Shown: one piece after another, positions 44,801 through 56,385 of the stretch
How positions within the stretch are numbered: position 1 is the stretch's first letter
Layout of the letters: every line of letters begins with the position of its first letter
Origin: Humulus lupulus
Lineage: Eukaryota > Streptophyta > Magnoliopsida > Rosales > Cannabaceae
Assembly (NCBI RefSeq): GCF_963169125.1
Contig: NC_084797.1
Coordinates: 89,995,868-90,059,867, forward strand
Direction: 5' to 3'
Length of the DNA stretch: 64,000 bases
Notes under the pieces: generated by a model
Told to the model about the DNA's origin: nothing
The model's database searches: none
What the model saw: only the letters and a program-made list of their open reading frames with translations
Position numbers and translations under genes: made by a program

Positions 44801-46007
44801 GTCTCTAGGGATTTTCATAGGACAAGAAAGTAGCTTGGAAGCTGCTTTATCAGGCAACTCGGTATGTGATCATGGATAGTAAGCTATACAGGCGATGATA
44901 TTCATTGCCCTTACTACGATGTGTGTCCAAGCAAGAAGCCAGTCTTATACTACGGGAAGTAGATGAAGCCTTTTGCGGGGACCATGGTTGGGGGCAGAGC
45001 CTTGCCAAGAAAATCTTGAGATAAGGGTACTTCTGGTCCACCATGAATGGTGAAGTGATGGATTATGTCAAGAAGTGTGACAAGTGCCAAAACTTCGCCA
45101 ACATACCCCGAGCTCCTCCAAATGAGCTAACTAAGATGACAAGTCCCTGACCCTTCGCTGTTTGGGGCATTGACCTTATCGGGTCCTTACTCACTAGAAA
45201 GGGGGGAGTGAAATATGCCATTGTGGCGGTTGAATACTTTATGAAGTATGTCGAGGCTAAACCTCTCTCTACCATCACTTCCAAGAAGGCGTTGGACTTC
45301 GTCATCAAGAGCATTGTTTGCTGCTAAGGGCACCCAAGGAAAATAGTCTCTGAAACACCCTACAAGTCGATAGTGAGTTGTTTGCAGATTTAAGTCAAAG
45401 GCATGAAGTTGTGAAGAGATTCTCCTCTGTATCTCGCTCGCAGTCAAATGGGTAGGTGGAAGCATTCAACAAGACACTTAAAGCCACCTTGAAGAAAAGG
45501 ATGGAGCAGGCGAAAGGCGCTTGGCCTGAGGAGCTGCCTAAGGCATTGTGGAGTTACCGCACCACTGCCAGGACCTCCACGAGCCACTCCCCATTCTCCA
45601 TGGCCTACGTGTACAAAGCCATGCTCCCAGTGGAGGCAGCGATCTCCACTCACTAAAGAGATACGTACGATCTGACCACAAATCACACTTTACTCCGAGA
45701 GTCTCTAGACCTCGTGGAGGAGCTATGGGAAGCTTCTCAACTTCGAGTAGCGTCCTACCAACAGAAAGTAGCAAGATATTTTAACTCCAAAGTGAAGGAT
45801 AGAAAATTTGGGGTCGGAGATCTGGTGTTACGAAGAGTCTTCTTAGCCTCCCGAGATCCTGGTGCTGGAGTGTTGGGCCCTAACTGGGAAGGTCAATACC
45901 AAGTCGAGAGCATTGTACGTACATGGACTTACAAACTTGTTCGACTGAGTGGGGAGTTAGTACCCCATGCCTGGAATGCTGGGCATCTCCGTCAGTATTA
46001 CCAATGA
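44801..46007 (+). pseudogene. Element 3 integrase
   Basis: The zinc-binding part (REVDEAFCGDHGWGQSLAKK, YVKKCDKCQNFA) keeps a His and the CxxC. The core has the first Asp (WGIDLIGSLLTRKGGVKYAI) and the Glu region (VEAFNKTLKATLKKRMEQAK). The segment around the second Asp is scrambled by a frame change at about 45350. The C-terminal domain is an open frame from 45714 to 46007 (YQQKVARYFNSKVKDRKFGV, then RLSGELVPHAWNAGHLRQYY) and ends at TGA 46005. Stops lie near 44901, 45022, 45150, 45326 and 45656. No chromodomain. Inactive. Confidence 0.88.
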
Positions 46008-47775
46008 TGTGAGTAGTGTATTTTTGTTAATTTTTGTAATCATTTTGTAGCATGCGGGCACAAGTAATGAAAATTGTGTAGGCAAAATACAATAGAAAAT
46101 TTAAAAGAATATGCTTATATTTTAGTTTCCTTTTTATTCTATTTGTACTACTCGTAGAGCACCCGCTCGCTGGCCTTGACAAGTGAACACAGACTAGTCT
46201 CTGATCATTTGGGGGGAATGGGGTTAGGGCAGCCTCGCAGAGTATAGTGTCTCAAGGAGGATAACCTAGAAAACTAAGCTTGCCATAAGTGGAGTTGGCC
46301 TAGTGTCAATACCCAGAGAAAAGAAAAATCTAGGGAACTAAGCAAAGTCTGGGGAAATCCATGACCTAAGAATACTAGTAGCATGAGAGCAAACTTTGGG
46401 TTATCTCCTGAGGACATTGAGCTCGAGGAGCTATGACCAAGTTCTTAGATCTCGAGATGGGAACAGAAACCTAAGTCATCTGTACTCAGGCATGAGAGAA
46501 AACTTGGTTTACTTCCCAAGGACATTGAGCCTAAGGAGCTGCGACCAACTTCTTAGATCTCGTGATGTGAACGGAAGCCTAAGTCATCTGTACTCGGGCC
46601 CAAAGACCTAGCAAACTAAGCTTGTCTTAAGCGAAGTAGGCTTAGTTTCATGGGACTTTGAAGATTAAAAATCCTAGTAGCATAAGAGAAAACTTGGGTT
46701 ACCTCCCGAGGGCATTGAGCCCAAGGAGCTATGAACAAGTTCCTAAATCTTGAGATGCGAACAGAAGCCCGAGTCATTCGTACTCGGGCCCAAAGCCTTG
46801 AGTTTCCAAAACTTGAGCACTGTAAGGCTAATCCTAGCATTGGGAATCATTGATCTGGGAAGCTGAGCTAGTCGACGAACGGAGCAACCTTAGTGTCATA
46901 AGACCCCAAAGCTAAGACCTGGGAAAAACCCCAGCATCGAACAAATCCAAGTAACGTGAGGATAGACCTAAGGTATTCTCCCAAGGGTAGCGCAAGCCCG
47001 AGGAATGAAAACCAGGTCATAATCCTTGACATGTGAACGGAAGCCCGAGTCATTTTTACTCAGGCACAACCCTAAATTGCCTCAAAAATGAGAAATCCAA
47101 GTAACGCGAGTGCTTACTTAAGGTTATCTCCCAAGGACTTCATGCCCATGGAGTAATAACCAAGTCTCTTAATCTTGAGGTGTGAAAGGAAATCTAAGGT
47201 AATAAAACTTGAGCGTCACGAGGCCTGGCCTAAGGACTGAAAACTCAGTCACATGCATCAGGGAGTTAGAGCCCACAAACAACGAGTTCAAGACTTCCAC
47301 ATGGAAAATGGTCGAGTAATTGTACTCGTGGGGCAAGGCGAAAAACCTAAAATAGCATCCCGGGATAGTACGCTCTGGTGCATGATTATCTCAATACATT
47401 TGACCTCCTAGAGCCTGAGTGATTGGCACTCGAGGATACCAGATGGCGTTAAAGTTACTCCCGAGGACAACGAGCCTAGGAAGCAACACTAAATGCCCAA
47501 AGCATTAGTACTAAGATAGGAACCTTAGAACCCTATAGTGCAATAGACCTCCTAAGGCCCGAGTTGTTGAGAGTCGAGAGCGTAGGACCCTCAAGTGTTC
47601 CATTTGACAAGGCGTTGAAGTTAATTCTGAGGACTGCATGCCTAGGAGACAACACTAAATACCCAAAGCGTCTAAAAACTGAGAAAGATCTTCAAGCTCT
47701 AAGTATAATGGATTGCCTAAGCCCTGAGTTGTTGGGACTCGGGGTTCTACCCCTAGCACACATAAAGGATCCGTA
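46008..47775. repeat. Element 3 spacer with degenerate tandem repeats
   Basis: This noncoding stretch between pol and the antisense gene holds at least five imperfect units of 100-200 bp (near 46396, 46500, 46690, 46955 and 47100). They share ttatctccc and aaggac, gagcccaaggagcta, gaccaagttcttagatc and acggaagcc, then gagtcat and tactcgggc. Later copies become shorter and more diverged (to about 47720). No gene. The same position in element 2 (25126-25898) also carries tandem repeats, but of unrelated sequence. Confidence 0.7.
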
Positions 47776-47930
47776 GAGAGGAAGAGAAATCCAATCCAAA
47801 AAATAATTTGATCTATGGACAACATCTTTGTGGTAAAGGTCGTAATTCCAGAGGAATCATTACTGCAGGGCATAGAGGGGGAGGTCATAAGCGTCTATAC
47901 CATAAAATAGATTTACAGAACTTTCGTATT
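47776..47930 (+). pseudogene. rpl2: Plastid rpl2 fragment (nuclear plastid DNA)
   Basis: The plus frame reads [18 protein letters not shown] followed by [18 protein letters not shown], which is the N-terminal part of plastid ribosomal protein L2. The DNA (gatctatggacaacatc, ggtaaaggtcgtaat, agagggggaggtcataagcg) is plastid-like. The match begins near 47785 and is lost after LQNF at about 47928, inside the first exon. Several residues differ from the usual plastid protein, as expected for a decaying nuclear copy. It has no start codon and no continuation. It may have come by way of mitochondrial DNA, which often carries plastid pieces. Confidence 0.85.
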
Positions 47931-48676
47931 TCATTATTGTTAAAAAAAGAAATAAAGAAAGGACCCATTATCCAAAGAGGAATCCTTCCAGTAGTATCAG
48001 TCATTTTTCCTACTTTCCTCCACATTTCATCAGGTGGTCATTTGAATTTCTCTTTTTTTTTTTTAAGAATACCGAGTCAGGCTCTTCTCGCCCCTTCTGG
48101 CAACGACTACTTTTATTGAAGAATTCAGTGTAACTTGATGGAAATCCTTGATTGATTTTGGAAGGGGTCCGAAAGAGTTCAACACTACGCTCATTTCATA
48201 GATCTACAATTTCAGGGTAAAGGATTTTGCTTAGCTGCTTAGTAAATCCCCTTGCTTTTATGAAACTTTTCACTTGACATCACACTAAAATTTAATCCCA
48301 ATGAATACGGGCCTGGGGGACAACACTAAGTGCCTAAGACTATCCAAATACTAAGAGAAGTTGATAGAGACTCGAGTCACCAAGATTCGAGCGCAAGACC
48401 TAAGTCTCTAAGATTTCAGGCCCACAAATTGTGGACAGGTTGAAGTTTCGGACTCTCGTGGCGTTAAAACCCATCCAAATCAATAAGACCAAATTGCATA
48501 ATTACTAAGTGTTAGGATGTTAGAAAAAAAGAAATAATGGCAATAAAAGTAGTGCAAGCTGCATAAAGGTATAAAGGTATTTACAACTTGGGGGCTCGAG
48601 CATTGAATTGTTTACACCCAATAAACAAAAAGGCAAGCAGGCCTACTCAATCAAAATAAAGAGAAGAAAAGAAAAA
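47931..48676. other. Unassigned DNA next to the rpl2 piece, then remaining spacer
   Basis: 47931-48290 is unlike the spacer on either side and may be part of the same organellar insertion, but no organellar gene was recognised in it. From about 48300 spacer-like wording returns (gggcctgggggacaacacta, similar to 47650). No gene seen. Confidence 0.35.
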
Positions 48677-51600
48677 TCACTTTGAGCTATCACCCGGAGG
48701 AACTTGCACTACCACCTCAATGACGAGATCCATCTCAGGAGCACGACCAACCGTCGCAACTTCCTTTTCTTGAGCTGCCTTGGCCTCCTCAGCCAGAAGA
48801 CGCTGCTCAAGCATCATCACCATGTTAGGCTCCTTCGTGAATGATAGATATATTTCCTTGTTACTTTGCCATGCCACAAACAGGGTGTCATATGCCATCA
48901 CGTTAAGATCCCTCTCTAGCTCCTCTGTTCGAAGCAGGAGGGTTTTGTTCTCCCGAGCGAGGCTCTTGGTGTGGGAGGTGGCTTGCGTGGCTTCCTCTTT
49001 GATCTTGGTGGCCTCCTCTTGGAATCTGGCCAGCTCTATAGCGCAATCTAAAGACTCCTCGCAACTCAGACAAAGCTCCTCCCAAACAGCTATGGCCTCC
49101 TCCACGGTCTGAGTGTGACCTGCAACAGCTTCACAGAAGTGTCCTCGAGTGATGACAGCTTCAAATGCTCCATGGATAGCTGGGTCTCCAACTCTAAGGC
49201 ACAAGCCCTAAGGTCCTCCAAGCCTTCTGGAGCAGGGAGTGCTCCACCAACGAGACTACAGTTGTAACGCCCTACTACCTTAGAGTCGTTACTAAGTGAG
49301 TTTAAAACAGAAATTGTGCATTTAATTGACTCAAAGTGGTTTCTAAAACCAAAAGTGTGATTAAACCAGAGTTTAAGGTTGTACTCTTTTAAAAATGTTT
49401 AACTTCATTAAAAGCGTTAAGTATAGAACATCTGGGATCCCAAAATAAGGTTTGAAAACTAATTACATCTTGAAATAAGGTTACAGTTTAGAAATCATAA
49501 AATCATAGATTATTACAGCCATTTTCGAATAAATCCCCAACCAAAGCAGTCGGGCAGGCCAAACATGTACGCGTCGCTTCACGCTCTCCATACTCATGGT
49601 TGGTTGACTCAGTCCTTGCTTCTACCTGCCACACAGAGCACCCGTGAGCCGAAGCCCAGCAAGAAAACCCAAATAATACATAACATATGCAAATAATATC
49701 ACTGGCATAACTCACTGATAAATAGGAAATCATCAATTAAACAAACACGGCCATGCCGCCCCAGAGGCCTTACCAAAGCTTGGGGTCTCAGTTCTCACCG
49801 CGAGGATAACTCATGTATCCCTTGGGTCCCACCCTGAATATAAGCATCCCATGTGCTGAGTGTTACTTTCGGCCCCACGGCCGTACCCGGCCTACGCCGC
49901 ACTCGGCCCTTGCCGTTCATTTCATTATAATCACACATATAGTACATTCGAAATAATCATTCACACACATCATGATTCATTTAAGGTTAAACATTTGCAC
50001 ATAATACAATCTGGGGCCATGCCCTGCAATCACACAGTGGGGCCATGCCCTATTCTCGGGTGTTACGGTTTTCTTACCTGTATTCCGAGCCTCCTGATGC
50101 ACTAAAGCCGCGAGCACGGTCCTCTAGCATGAGCCTCACCAACAACCTAGTCACAACACACAAGAAACATCCCTCAATACTAATCAACCCAAAACCACTT
50201 CCTGGGACTAATCCCGCACTCTCGGGACCTCTAAAACCTTAAAACAACACCCCGGAGACATCCCTCGAACCCCCGGAGCAAAGGCCTAAAATTGCCAAAA
50301 ATGTCAACCTGAAATTTTCCTTGTGCTGCGGCACCCATCAGTCAGGGACTCCCTCGCCGCGGCACGAAAAACCTGTGTCGCGGCACGCCTTCGCAGACCC
50401 AGAATTCTGGGTTTTTCCCTGCACTATCTCCGAGCTAAAACCTTCCAAAATCATACCAAACCAATACCCAAACCCCAAAATCAATTCAAGACTTTAAATG
50501 GACCATCTAACAACCCATAAACACTAGATTCAAGCTCAAAACACAAACATAACCAACAATCCACCCTTAGATTGCAAAAATCAGCAACTTCAAAACTCAA
50601 ACTTTAAAAACTTAACTCAAGATTTAAGTTTCACAAATCTAAACATAATCAAACTTAAATATGCATAAATCCTTACCTTAAGTAGAGAATCCCATCCTAA
50701 GCTCCCTTGATTCATCTCCTAAGTCTCCAAATTTCAGCTCCTTCACTTCTCTTCTTCTTCTTCTTCTCCTCATTGCCCTAACTTTCCTTCTCTTTAGTTT
50801 TTCTTCTCTTTATTTCTAACAAAACCAATCCATGACCAAAATGACTAAGCCCCCAAACCGTGTACCCCATATAACCCAGCTGCCATTTATCTAATTCCCA
50901 ACCAAATGACCATTTTGCCCCTCCTTGCCTATCCTTTCCCAACTAAACCTCAAGGGCACTTAAGTCCTTTCATTTCTATTTCATATCTACCATTTTCTTT
51001 CTAATACTTGTTACTCTCAGCAGTAACAAATGGTTACCCAGGTTACTAAATCTCCAATAACCATTACCCGCTAAATCTCAACTTAACCATAAAATTCCCG
51101 AGGTACCCCTAGGCTCCTCCCGAGCCGGGTATAGAAATCCCGTTGTGACTCTTAAGTTAACTATCTCTCTAGGACCGTCTCGGCACGTGCATCACAATAA
51201 TAAAACTACACCCGCGTGGTACAATTCACAGAATACAATTATCACATATCAATACAGTTATGCCCAACATGGCCAAAATTACAATTACGCCCTTCTAACA
51301 CGATCCGGGCCTACATGCATACTAGTAAACATAGCCATGCATCTCAGTTAAACAAATAGCCAAATAACATGCTTTAAATCATAACCATGCATTTAACTCA
51401 TAAAATCACACATAAATCCCAACCTGCCCTCCTGACACACTAATCAAGGCCCTTAAGCCTTATTAGCGAATTTGGGTCGTTACAACAGTCTCCTTGAGTT
51501 GCGCCATCTTCTCCTGAAGCTCCTTCATCTTGAAGGATCTCATGGTAACAATGTCCCCGAGCTATTGGTTGAAGGTCGCAACCTGAGCCAAAACAATACT

Positions 51601-53081
51601 TGTTAGCTCGATGAAGAACTTAAATAAAAAATGGAAGTTGAAGATTTGAGACTTACCCTCACGGCGATGTGGTGATAGGCAACTACCAGCGAGATCTCGT
51701 TGTCATTGCCACAACGAGCAAAGCTAGGAAAGGGCATGTCGCATAGGGACCCTGGCAATCCCTGGAGCAACTCCACGAGAAGCGAAGCTATCCTTTCACC
51801 AACTCTCCTTGCGAGGAGAGGCTCCAGCTCCTCCCAGCTGGGAGGAGAGACTGGACCATGCAGATTGTCGTCCTGGAGGTACTCCGCAAGGACTTTGAAA
51901 TCCTCGTTGCCCTCGTCAAGGCGGACATTTAAGTACTCAATCACCCATCCGTGCCTTTCAAAGTCCTCTCCCTCGAAGTGCTCAGGAAAGACCACCAGGT
52001 GAGGTGTCCTGACCGGAGGACAGTCAGGAACCTTAGAAGGGATTTCCTTTCCCTTCCAAGAGGACCAATCATCTCGAATGGGGAGACCTCAAGGTAATTG
52101 ACCTCATCGGTAACCACTGGCCGTGGAGGAGTGTCCAATAGAGTATCTACTGGAGCTGCAGGAGCCACCGGGGCAGGAGGCATAGTCACCAGGGCCAGAG
52201 GCATAGCTGTCGACGGTGAAAGCACCACACTGATGCCTCCGAGGTATCTATTTGAGAGGGTCTTGATACCCTCTGGTGCTTCTGCCTGACCAAGTTGGAC
52301 ATGCCCATGCTTTCTGCACAAATAAATAGATAGGGTTAGTCCTCGGAGGGAAAATAAAGGAAAGATAATTTGCAAAGACAAATAACATGCATGCAAGACA
52401 TGAAAGAAGTCTCCTCGGGAGCCCCACCATGATAAGGCTCTTCCGGGTGAAGAACAGAGTGGGAAAACTCACGATGAGTTGGCCCATTTTGCGTGCATGG
52501 ACGTTACCTTGTCTAGAGGCACAAACTCTTGGGGGTGTTTCCTCCTCTTTGGATGGAAGAGAAATACATCGATAAGGTCTTGATATTCCTGGTACTCCTC
52601 ATCAGTCCAAGGACACTTTGAGATTTTCCCACACTCGAGGAGTGATGGCGAGAATAAGGAGTAGTCGGGACTAGTTCCCTTCCCCACATGATGGGCGTAG
52701 TAAACAACAAGTGGAGATTACATTGAGGCATGGAGGATGAATTGATCCCAGCCTCGAGCTCCTTGTCTTCTCTCACCTCTGTGTCAGCTTTGATTGTGAG
52801 CACGTTCTTTGTGTGATCCTCGCGAAGACGCTGTTCATACTCGTATTGAGCCTTCACCACAATATACTCCATGTGGAGCCTCACCTCGTAAAGTGACTTC
52901 TTCATGTCATGAAAGCTGGTGAGGACCATGAGGCTTATCCTTTGCCCCCTAAAGTAGGTCGTACTACTGAAGTTGGGCCTCTGTGACGAGGAAGCTGAGA
53001 CTCACCTCTTCATCGATGAGGGCATTCATTTTCTTGAACCTTTTGGTGTAGGCGTTAATGAAAGGTGTGCGGAAGAAGGGA
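48677..53081 (-). pseudogene. Antisense spliced gene of element 3, 5'-truncated
   Basis: This is the counterpart of the element 2 antisense gene, opposite to gag-pol. On minus, likely exons are 53081-52508 (after a ttttcag acceptor; FFRTPFINAYTKRFKKMNAL, then FHPKRRKHPQEFVPLDK before a GT donor), 52316-51660 (FERHGWVIEYLNVRLDEGNE, VGERIASLLVELLQGL) and 51584-51485 continuing at 49262-48677. The last exon is a long coiled coil: MKELQEKMAQLKETVV, LARFQEEATKIKEEATQATS, LARENKTLLLRTEELERDL. It is cut by the solo LTR at 49263-51484. Frameshifts occur within exons 1 and 2. The N-terminal Transposase_28 part is missing because chromovirus sequence starts at 53160. The function is unknown. Confidence 0.62.
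49258..51489 (-). mobile_element. Solo chromovirus-type LTR (TSD ACAGT)
   Basis: 2222 bp (49263-51484). On minus it runs TGTAACGACCC to GGGCGTTACA and is flanked by ACAGT at 49258-49262 and 51485-51489. It is closest to the 22582 copy at its start (ttcgctaataaggcttaagg). Mid-LTR GC patch: gctgcggcaccc and gccgcggcacg near 50328-50390. A TTC-repeat run (tcttcttcttcttcttctcc, 50752-50771) reads GAA on minus. It splits the coiled-coil exon of the antisense gene. Confidence 0.94.
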
Positions 53082-53161
53082 CCTGAAAAGAAATGGTTAA
53101 GACTAAGGAGTAACCATGAGCAGAGGACTAATAAACTAAATGACTCGTGGAGTAACACTTA

Positions 53162-53346
53162 CCAACCCTGGTGATCAATACACATCCTCAGTGACTATCC
53201 TACTTCTTGACAAACAACCTTGGCGCACCCCATGAAGAAAAGCTAGGCCTAATGAATCTCAAATCAAGTAACTCTTGCAACGGAACCTTTAATTCTGTTG
53301 GTGCCATTCTATTCTATATGGTGCCCTGGATACTGGTTATGTCCCT
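53162..53346 (-). pseudogene. Chromovirus reverse transcriptase, N-terminal piece
   Basis: On minus from 53346: [20 protein letters not shown], then [17 protein letters not shown] and a degraded CID segment. This is the start of a Ty3/gypsy chromovirus RT (the family pattern is [21 protein letters not shown]). It continues the piece at 55302 across a solo LTR flanked by TCCCT. Stops follow at VKK and just after. At 53160 it meets the antisense gene of element 3, so it is truncated in the fingers domain before any catalytic motif. Confidence 0.85.
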
Positions 53347-55301
53347 TGTAATGCCCCTACTAATTCTAAGACCTTGGACCATTAAAACTACTAAGACATA
53401 GCTACTATTTTGGAATACATACATAAAATAATAGAACTTTATTAAAAATCCAAAATACGGGTTCCCATTGTTATTACATAAAATCATAAGAAAACTTAAA
53501 CCTTTATTATAATCGTTCAAATACTAAATGCGGAAAAACAAATACATAAATTAAAAAGACTCAAAATATAAACTTCATCCTCGATCTTTTCTAGCAGTCC
53601 ATTCAATCAGTCCTCTCCCAATACACATGCCAAAGCTGCCAAGAATCTGTCCCACCATCCAAGCTTATTTTCTTGCACCATCTAAAATAAAAGGAAGGAG
53701 TCTAATGCCCAACAAGGAAACTCTACTAAAACATACTATAAAACATAAGACTAAAAACATATACTATAAAACATATAACGTAAAAACGTATATCATATAA
53801 ACATAGGACTATAATATTGATGGACATTAACTCATTACCGTAGTATGTGATAAAGCTATCTAGGTCCTCTGTCTACTAATCGAGGTAGGTTAGATCACAA
53901 AATAGTATATGATAAACCATCTAGGTCCTCTGTCTACTAATCGAGGTATTTTTAATCATAACTTTAATCTACGATAATGATAAAAATCTTGGGATTCAGT
54001 TGCTATCTAAGCAACTACATTTCCCAAGTGACTACAACATAAAACATATACATACATATATACATAAACATAACATAGCATATAAACATATCACAAAACA
54101 AACAATCTAACCTATTTTCCTTACCAAAAACTGGGATATTGGAGACAAGAACGGGATTGGAGAACTCCTAAAATCAAACAGTAAGATCCATAAGTTTTCT
54201 AAAGAAATAAAGATGAAAAGAAGATCTAAACCATCAAGATAGAAACTTACTGAAAACCTTAAGCTTCAAGAAACTTAAACACCTGACCAAAAGCCATAAT
54301 AACAAGTTAGGGTCTGAAAGAAAATGAAAGAAAATAAAAGAACTATAATGAACTAAACCTGGGAATAAGAATACCTTGGATAGACTAGGACTCCGATCTA
54401 CACCTCAATGCCAAAATGTCACTCTATCTTACTTCCCAAGTGTTTAGAAAAGCTTAGATTGGAAAGCTTTTAATCCAAAAACCCTAGTGTTTTCTCTCTA
54501 GAATAAACTTAGCAACTTGGAGGCTCTGAAGAATGCTTGAATAATAAATGAAATGGCTGAGTGAAAGGTCCTATTTATAGAGTTCAAGGAGTGATACTAA
54601 CCCCTTTTAAAAAGAATAAATAAATGAATATTAATTGAATAAATTTGAATTTTCTGTTCAACAGATGCCGAAAACTCGGTCAAAAACGTTCAAGAGCATG
54701 TCCAAGTTGTTGAGGGTTTTTTTGAGCTCGGATTCCACGGATTTCAAACTACACTGAAGGAGCCGATATATCGCCTGCCCCTATATCCTGAGCCTCCGTG
54801 GTTTCGCTCGTGCGAAGTCGACGTGTTTTCCGTATCAACATTAGGTGACATATCGGTCCCTATAGCTACAATATATCAGCATATGCTGATATCTTAAACA
54901 CATTTTTAGCACACATGAAGTTTGTTAAAACAACTTTGACTAAGTAAAATGTAATCCTAACAGTTGCTGGAAGGTTCTAGAGCTTCTAGATGTATTATTT
55001 ATTAATTATTCATCTAAAATCCTTAAATCCTTAATAAACATACATGTGACAAGTGTCACGTTCTTAATTATTCTATCTAAACCTTGGGTTATAATAAATA
55101 ATAATTGTAGGACCAGCTATATTAATCAAACCTTATGTTAAAATTAATATTTCAAAACTATAGGTTAAACTTATAAAATCCATAACTATTTCTACGAGTT
55201 TCCAACTAAATCCCATCTTGAACCAATAACCATGAAATCTAGAATACTAAGCTACTACTAATACTATCTAGCGAAGTAAAATTCTGAGATGCTACATCCC
55301 T
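53342..55301 (-). mobile_element. Solo LTR of a second chromovirus-like family (TSD TCCCT)
   Basis: 1950 bp (53347-55296), on minus TGTAGCATCTCAGAAT to GGGGCATTACA, with TCCCT at 53342-53346 and 55297-55301. The sequence differs from the TGTAACG family. It contains a 70-bp near-repeat (gtatatgataaaccatctag and gtatgtgataaagctatctag, 53841-53950). No internal coding region of its own. It interrupts the chromovirus RT. Confidence 0.88.
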
Positions 55302-56240
55302 GGTATCAACTCAATAACAAACTCAATCTCCTGATGCGATGGAAACCTCGGCAAATCCTCTGGAAACACATCAAGAAACTCACAAACCAATCTGGTCTCT
55401 TCTAGTGCAATTGGTGCAACCTTGGTGGTGTCCACAACACTAGCTAGGAATCCTATGAAACCTCCTTGCAATAGGTCTCTAGCCTTCAATGCTGAAGATC
55501 ATAGGAACACGAGGCCCGTTCACAGTACCCACAAACACATACGGGTCCTCTCCTTCAGGCTCAAAAGTCACCATCCTCCTCTTACAATCTATGGTTGCCC
55601 CATGCTTGAATCCATACCTAGTATCATGTCAAAATCCTCCATAGCTAACTTAATCAGATCCACTAATAACTCCCTGCTATCAACCTCTACTGGTAAGGAT
55701 CTAATCCTCTCCTAGAAACTACCCATTCCCCAGTAGGCAACAAAGTCCCAAACCCCATAGCATAAAAATCACAAGGTCTACAAATTCTATATATCACCCC
55801 ACTAGATACAAATGAATGTGCAGCACCAGAGTCAATCAATACAGTATAAGAAGAGCCAGCACTAGAAATCTTACCTGTCACTACCGAAGGACTAGCCTCA
55901 ACTCTAACTGGGTCAGCGTGAACACTCGGGCTGGAACCAAACTATCACCCTTCTTCAGTTCCTCTTTCTTCGACTGCGGGCAGTCTTTCCTGAGATGTCC
56001 CACCACCCCGAATAGGAAGCATGCCTTAGCACTGCATTCTCCCAAACAGTGCCTTCTACACCTGACGCACTCTGGATAGCTCCTCCAGATCTCATCCCTG
56101 CCTTGAAGGCCACTATGAGTACCTCAGAACCTCTTATCTAAATTAGGAGTACCGAATGTATTTTTAGCCTTCCTCTTCTGACCATTGGGGCCTCTACCTC
56201 TACCAAACCATGTAAATGGAGGTGCCAACCGATGCAGCCA
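55302..56240 (-). pseudogene. Chromovirus gag C-terminus, protease and RT start
   Basis: On minus, a Gly/Arg linker (GRGRGPNGQKRK, near 56200) leads to a gag zinc-knuckle region (CFLFGVVGHLRKDCP) in which the second Cys of CxxC is now Phe. Protease follows: VLIDSGAAHSFVSSGV near 55850 and GFGTLLPTGEWVVSRR. The long linker to RT runs through several frames and ends with EFLDVFPEDLPRFPSHQEIE and FVIELIPGM at 55302. The protease loop D-S-G is the usual one for chromoviruses, unlike the DNGS of the Tat copies. Stops and frame changes are frequent (near 56120, 55900 and 55690). It belongs to the same relic as 53162-53346. Confidence 0.82.
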
Positions 56241-56385
56241 GGAAAGAATGATTTGTTCGGGGATTAAACCTCATGATAGCACGGGATATTAGAATCAGTT
56301 CAGTACCTGGAGTTACTACATATGCTCAGGTAGTTGAGAAGGCCCTTGCTGCTAAGGGCGTAGAAGAACAGATTTGGTGTTAAAG
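56241..56385 (+). pseudogene. Chromovirus gag middle part, inverted
   Basis: The plus frame reads FVRGLNLMIARDIRISSVPG followed by VTTYAQVVEKALAAKG and VEEQIWC: the middle of a chromovirus gag. It lies head to head with the gag C-terminus on minus (ending at 56240). In an intact gene the order would be middle then C-terminus on one strand, so this block is inverted in place. It ends in a stop after IWC. Confidence 0.7.

Noticed and set aside
47776..47930. A working nuclear rpl2 gene
   Set aside because: The match is about 45 codons without a start, transit peptide or continuation, and is embedded in retrotransposon spacer.
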